From positions 1 through 64,000 of the forward strand of contig NZ_JAETZZ010000015.1 in assembly GCF_022627325.1 (NCBI RefSeq): DNA of 64,000 bases, given 5' to 3'. This stretch comes from Pseudomonas putida (lineage in GTDB: Bacteria; Pseudomonadota; Gammaproteobacteria; Pseudomonadales; Pseudomonadaceae). The translations under genes and the position numbers were made by a program. This document shows positions 60,623 to 64,000 of the stretch, piece by piece. Numbering within the stretch: position 1 is the stretch's first letter; the number at the start of each line of letters is the position of its first letter. Below the pieces are notes generated by a model. That model searched no databases and was not told the origin of the DNA. It worked only from the letters and a program-made list of their open reading frames with translations.

Positions 60623-61530
60623 TGCCTTTGGCCGAGATACCATTGTGCGTCTGGCGTACCCGGAGTCAGACATTTTCATTCCGGGGCCAGAGCATAAGCT
60701 ACTGGACCGCAGGGCAAGGAGAGCCTCTGCTGCTGTTGCATGGATTCCCGACCGCAAGTTGGGATTGGCATTACCTCTGGGCGCCGCTGGCCCAGCGCTT
60801 TCGCGTCATCGCCTGCGACATGCTCGGCTTTGGCGATTCGGCCAAGCCGCTCAACCATGGCTACAGCCTGATCGAGCAAGCCGACCTGCAGCAGGCGTTG
60901 CTTGCCCACCTCAAGGTCGACCAGCCCGTGCACCTGCTGGCACACGATTACGGCGGCAGTGTGGCCCAGGAGTTGCTGGCGCGGCACCATGAACAGCAGG
61001 GTGCGGACATCGCCAGTTGCGTGTTTCTCAACAGCGGTCTGTTTCCTGAAAGCTGCCGGGTACTGTTGATACAGAAACTGCTGCTCAGCCGCCTGGGTTG
61101 GCTGGTGGCGCGCTCGTTCGGGCGCGACGACCTGGTGCGCAACGTCAGCCAGGTCTACGGGCCGTGCACTCACCCCAGCGAAAGCGCACTGGATGATTTC
61201 TGGAGCCTGATCGCGGCCAACAGCGGCACTCGCATCCTGCACAAGCTGGTAGGTTTCGTGACCGAGCGCAGGCTGCATCGCGAGCGCTGGGTGGGGGCGC
61301 TGCAGCGTGACGGCGTGCCGCTGCGCTTGATCAACGGTGTGGTCGATCCGCTGAGCGGTGCGCAGATGGTCGAGCGTTACGGGCAACTGGTGCCCAACCC
61401 GGACATCGTGCAATTGCAAGGCATAGGCCATTACCCGCACACCGAAGCCCCTGTGCAGGTACTGCGCCATTATCTGGCCTTTCGCGAACAGCCGCTGCGC
61501 TACGTCCCGCAAAAAGTGGCCTGGTCCTGA
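60622..61530 (+). CDS. Alpha/beta hydrolase with Asp nucleophile (haloalkane dehalogenase/epoxide hydrolase-like)
   Basis: The 302-residue protein starts at ATG 60622. The oxyanion-hole motif is LLHGFPTASWDW and the nucleophile elbow is LLAHDYGGSVAQE, with Asp instead of Ser, as in dehalogenases and epoxide hydrolases. The acid is probably Asp in GVVDPLSG and the His in GIGHYPHTEAP. Substrate unknown. An SDR gene follows on the same strand 113 bp downstream. Confidence 0.85.
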   Translation: MPLAEIPLCVWRTRSQTFSFRGQSISYWTAGQGEPLLLLHGFPTASWDWHYLWAPLAQRFRVIACDMLGFGDSAKPLNHGYSLIEQADLQQALLAHLKVDQPVHLLAHDYGGSVAQELLARHHEQQGADIASCVFLNSGLFPESCRVLLIQKLLLSRLGWLVARSFGRDDLVRNVSQVYGPCTHPSESALDDFWSLIAANSGTRILHKLVGFVTERRLHRERWVGALQRDGVPLRLINGVVDPLSGAQMVERYGQLVPNPDIVQLQGIGHYPHTEAPVQVLRHYLAFREQPLRYVPQKVAWS

Positions 61531-61643
61531 GCGACTGACATCGTTGCGCGTTATCGCCTGGCATTCAGCCTGAGTGAGCTTGATTGTCCGCCGGCAGAAG
61601 CTGGTGGACACTCGAGGCCTTCAACCTATCTGGAGCCAGGAGC

Positions 61644-62555
61644 ATGAGCGAGCCGGTACGTCTGCAAGACCGTGTGGTGATCGTCACCGGAGCCGGTGGT
61701 GGCTTGGGCCGCGCCCATGCCCTGCTGTTCGCCGCGCGTGGCGCCAAGGTGGTGGTCAACGATCTTGGTGGCTCTACCCATGGGGAAGGTTCCAGTGCTT
61801 CGGCGGCTGACCGGGTTGTCGAGCAGATCCGCGCCGCGGGAGGCATGGCCGTGGCCAACCACGACTCCGTGAGTGACGGCGCACGCATCGTCGAACAGGC
61901 GCTGGACAGCTTTGGTCGGGTCGATGTGCTGGTCAACAATGCCGGCATCCTGCGCGACAAGACCTTCCACAAGATGGACGACAGTGACTGGGATCAGGTC
62001 TACCGGGTCCATGTCGAGGGCGCCTATAAGGTTACCCGGGCTGCCTGGCCCCATTTACGCGAGCAGAACTGGGGGCGGGTGATCTTCACCGCTTCGACCT
62101 CTGGTATTTATGGCAACTTCGGCCAGGCCAATTACGGCATGGCCAAGCTTGGGTTGTATGGCTTGACCCGCACCCTGGCCATCGAGGGGCGCAAGCACGG
62201 CGTGCTGGTCAATGCCATCGCGCCCACCGGTGGCACGCGCATGACCGAAGGGCTGATCCCGGCCCAGGTGTTCGAGCGCCTCAAGCCTGAACTGGTCAGC
62301 CCCTTGGTGGTTTACCTGGGCAGCGAGCAGTGCCAGAGCAGCGGTGAGCTGTTCGAGGTGGGCGGAGGCTGGATAGGCAAGGTGCGCTGGGAGCGTAGCC
62401 TGGGTGTCGGCTTCGACCCGAGGGAAGGGTTCAGCCCTGAGCAGGTGGCCGACAGCTGGAACCAGATGGGTGATTTCGCTGACGCGGTACACCCGCAGGA
62501 CAGCCTGCAGGCGTTGCAGCAGATGATGGCGAACCTGCAGCGCTATCCGCTGTAG
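61644..62555 (+). CDS. SDR-family dehydrogenase (MFE-2 3-hydroxyacyl-CoA dehydrogenase-like)
   Basis: The 303-residue protein starts at ATG 61644 after AGCCAGGAGC. Cofactor motif: VTGAGGGLGRAHALLFA; structural NNAG; catalytic Ser in STSGIYG and Tyr-Lys in YGMAK. The NDLGGSTHGEGSSASAADRV stretch is typical of the dehydrogenase domain of peroxisomal multifunctional enzyme 2, so a (3R)-hydroxyacyl-CoA substrate is plausible. It may share a pathway with the hydrolase upstream. Confidence 0.87.
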   Translation: MSEPVRLQDRVVIVTGAGGGLGRAHALLFAARGAKVVVNDLGGSTHGEGSSASAADRVVEQIRAAGGMAVANHDSVSDGARIVEQALDSFGRVDVLVNNAGILRDKTFHKMDDSDWDQVYRVHVEGAYKVTRAAWPHLREQNWGRVIFTASTSGIYGNFGQANYGMAKLGLYGLTRTLAIEGRKHGVLVNAIAPTGGTRMTEGLIPAQVFERLKPELVSPLVVYLGSEQCQSSGELFEVGGGWIGKVRWERSLGVGFDPREGFSPEQVADSWNQMGDFADAVHPQDSLQALQQMMANLQRYPL

Positions 62556-62596
62556 CGTGCGTCCGCCACGCCCCAAACGCCCTATAAATAAAAAAA

Positions 62597-62618
62597 GGCC
62601 GCTGCAAGCGCAGCGGCC
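62597..62618 (-). terminator. Terminator, mainly for hmgR
   Basis: GGCCGCTG (62597-62604) and CAGCGGCC (62611-62618) form an eight-base-pair stem. On the minus strand it is followed by a run of seven T, so it ends transcripts from hmgR. The 180 bp between it and hmgR hold nothing else I recognise. Confidence 0.75.
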
Positions 62619-62799
62619 AATCGAGACGTCAGATCAAGGAGCTTCAAAATCAACGTCGGTGAACCTAGCAGGCCTGAAAGGCGGGGGGAGGGCCTTTCAT
62701 GCCGGCCAGTGATCCCAGAATAAGCGCTTGATCAGGCAGGAAAAATAGCCCCTTGCGACATTCACCTTTACGTTCCAGGCAACAGTGCCATCGCCCCGC

Positions 62800-63582
62800 T
62801 CAGGCCTTCGGCGAGTAACCCATGCGCCAGCTGGTATTGCCCGCCGCTGCCAGCAGGCGCTGCGCCGCCGGCCCATGTTCATCGGCGTGAAAGATCGAGG
62901 TCGGCCCGACTACGGTCATCACCGCAGCGATCTGCCCCATGGCATTGAAAACGGGCGCCGAGAGCGCATCCACGCCCGGCATCAGCAAACCGTGCACATG
63001 GTGCAGGCCCCGTTCGCGAATGCCTGCCAGCAGCCGCTCGTAATCGCCCGCGCTCTGCTGCAGCACGGCAAGTTCCTTGTCGCGCAGCTCCAGGGTTTCG
63101 CGCTCAGGCAGATAGGCCGCAAACACCAGGCCGGTGGACGAGCTGAGCAGCGGCAGCACCGAACCGATCTGGGTCACCACCGTGACCGCCCGTACAGCAG
63201 GCTCGATGCTGACCACCGTGGCTCCCTGATTGCCCCACACGGCGATGAAGCAGCTTTCGTTGAGCTCGTCGCGCAACTGCGACAAGGGCAGCGCCGCCAG
63301 CTTCAGCACATCGATGCTACCCAACGCTGCCAACCCCACGCGCAATGCTTCGCGGCCCAGCCCGTAGTGGTTGGTGGCCGCATCCTGTTCGGCAAAGCCA
63401 CTGGCAATGAGCGCTTGCAGGTAACGGTGCACTTTGCTCGCGGGCATCTGCACGTGCTCGGCCAACCGCGACAGGGAGGTAGACGGGGAGAGCTCGGCGA
63501 GGGCTTTGAGGATGTCGGTGCCGACTTCCGCCGAGCGGACCTTCTGCTTGCCGTTGTCGGTGGGGGGGCTGGCTTTGGCCAT
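62800..63582 (-). CDS. hmgR: IclR-family repressor of homogentisate catabolism
   Basis: HmgR represses hmgABC and is released by homogentisate in P. putida. The 260-residue protein has an IclR-type winged HTH (ILKALAELSPSTSLSRLAEH, then VQMPASKVHRYLQALIASGF) and a GAF-like effector domain. It is divergent from hmgA with a 114-bp spacer that holds a 17-bp palindrome. Assignment rests on family and on this context. Confidence 0.9.
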   Translation of the reverse strand: MAKASPPTDNGKQKVRSAEVGTDILKALAELSPSTSLSRLAEHVQMPASKVHRYLQALIASGFAEQDAATNHYGLGREALRVGLAALGSIDVLKLAALPLSQLRDELNESCFIAVWGNQGATVVSIEPAVRAVTVVTQIGSVLPLLSSSTGLVFAAYLPERETLELRDKELAVLQQSAGDYERLLAGIRERGLHHVHGLLMPGVDALSAPVFNAMGQIAAVMTVVGPTSIFHADEHGPAAQRLLAAAGNTSWRMGYSPKA

Positions 63583-63645
63583 GGGTTACGGGTTTCCGGA
63601 TTCGTCGAGTCGCGCCTTTATAGCTTGACGCATGACACGGAGCAA

Positions 63646-63662
63646 ATTACGTTATTCGTAAT
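63646..63662. promoter_or_regulatory. HmgR operator in the hmgA promoter
   Basis: ATTACG-TTATT-CGTAAT is a perfect 17-bp inverted repeat; a third ATTACG half-site lies at 63666-63671. A TTGACG -35 box (63625-63630) upstream places the -10 region within the palindrome, so binding would block hmgA transcription. A 17-bp palindromic HmgR operator has been described in P. putida. Confidence 0.75.
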
Positions 63663-63696
63663 CTGATTACGATAAATATAAAATCCGGAGGCATCG

Positions 63697-64000
63697 ATGA
63701 ACCGCGACACGTCGCCCGACCTTCAGTACCTGAGCGGCTTCGGCAATGAATTCGCCAGTGAAGCACTGCCTGGGGCCCTACCCATCGGGCAGAATTCTCC
63801 GCAGAAGGCCCCCTATGGCCTGTATGCCGAGCTGCTGTCGGGTACGGCGTTCACCATGGCGCGCAGCGAACTGCGCCGGACCTGGTTGTATCGCATCCGC
63901 CCCTCCGCCCTGCACCCGCGCTTCGAACGGCTGGCGCGTCAGCCACTGAACGGGCCGTTGGGCGCCGTCACCCCCAATCGCCTGCGTTGGAACCCTCAAC
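63697..64000 (+). CDS. hmgA: Homogentisate 1,2-dioxygenase, N-terminal part (cut by window end)
   Basis: HmgA opens the ring of homogentisate in tyrosine and phenylalanine catabolism. The first 101 residues are present: DLQYLSGFGNEFASEALPGA, then LPIGQNSPQKAPYGLYAELL and RTWLYRIRPS are typical of the family start. ATG 63697 follows CCGGAGG. The iron ligands lie in the missing part. hmgB and hmgC are expected downstream. Confidence 0.95.
   Translation, partial: MNRDTSPDLQYLSGFGNEFASEALPGALPIGQNSPQKAPYGLYAELLSGTAFTMARSELRRTWLYRIRPSALHPRFERLARQPLNGPLGAVTPNRLRWNPQ

Overview
The window is chromosomal DNA of a Pseudomonas putida-group bacterium. I base this on protein and gene-order recognition: recC-recB-recD, yfiR-yfiN-yfiB, mmsA/mmsB with a LysR regulator, an McpS-type chemoreceptor, pcaHG, cioAB, a PpoR-like LuxR solo, mscL, radA, fabV, a short LOV photoreceptor and hmgR/hmgA follow the order I remember for P. 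putida. No database search was possible.

Layout. 1-127: the 3' end of a 5S rRNA gene and its terminator. 211-9427: recCBD, joined by ATGA overlaps. 9535-11864: the YfiRNB c-di-GMP module. 12145-18330: a 6.2-kb integrated element, flanked by a 24-bp direct repeat that lies inside the 3' end of a LysR gene. 18192-27871: valine/3-hydroxyisobutyrate catabolism (mmsA, mmsB), a cupin, two more LysR regulators, a TauE/SafE permease, an ABM-family monooxygenase, mdaB and ggt. 27977-36282: mcpS, a zinc metallopeptidase, pcaHG, trmA, a purine permease and an MFS exporter. 36628-46515: cyanide-insensitive oxidase (cioAB plus a small subunit), rlmG, ppoR, fprB, mscL, radA, a nucleobase permease and a PilZ protein. 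46929-57615: cstA-ybdD-yjiA, an MTHFR fused to a Cys-rich C-terminal domain, a thiolase, fabV, hydrolase, HopJ, DUF1244, folM and an ABM-membrane protein. 57828-59855: a photosensory cluster (LitR-like MerR regulator, PilZ-like protein, short LOV protein). 59957-64000: flavodoxin, a hydrolase with a coupled leader peptide, an SDR enzyme, and the divergent hmgR/hmgA pair, with hmgA cut by the window edge.

The most unusual region is the 12-18 kb element. It encodes a complete tyrosine integrase, a serine recombinase, a KilA-N protein and several ORFs I do not recognise. I see no capsid, replication or RNA polymerase gene in it. It carries a synonymously recoded copy of the last ~40 codons of its LysR target, so insertion rebuilds the gene; the displaced original tail remains at the left edge. 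Inside are two copies of a 21-bp sequence that matches the SP6 phage promoter at 13/17 and 11/17 positions, each upstream of a block of element genes. Near each end is a 12-bp-period TGTCACAA array. I infer a domesticated or satellite-type element built to be read by a T7/SP6-like phage RNA polymerase supplied from elsewhere. That is a hypothesis; the repeats and the recoded tail are directly visible.

Starts were chosen by family length, Shine-Dalgarno sequence and operon overlap. Where several starts are possible I say so.
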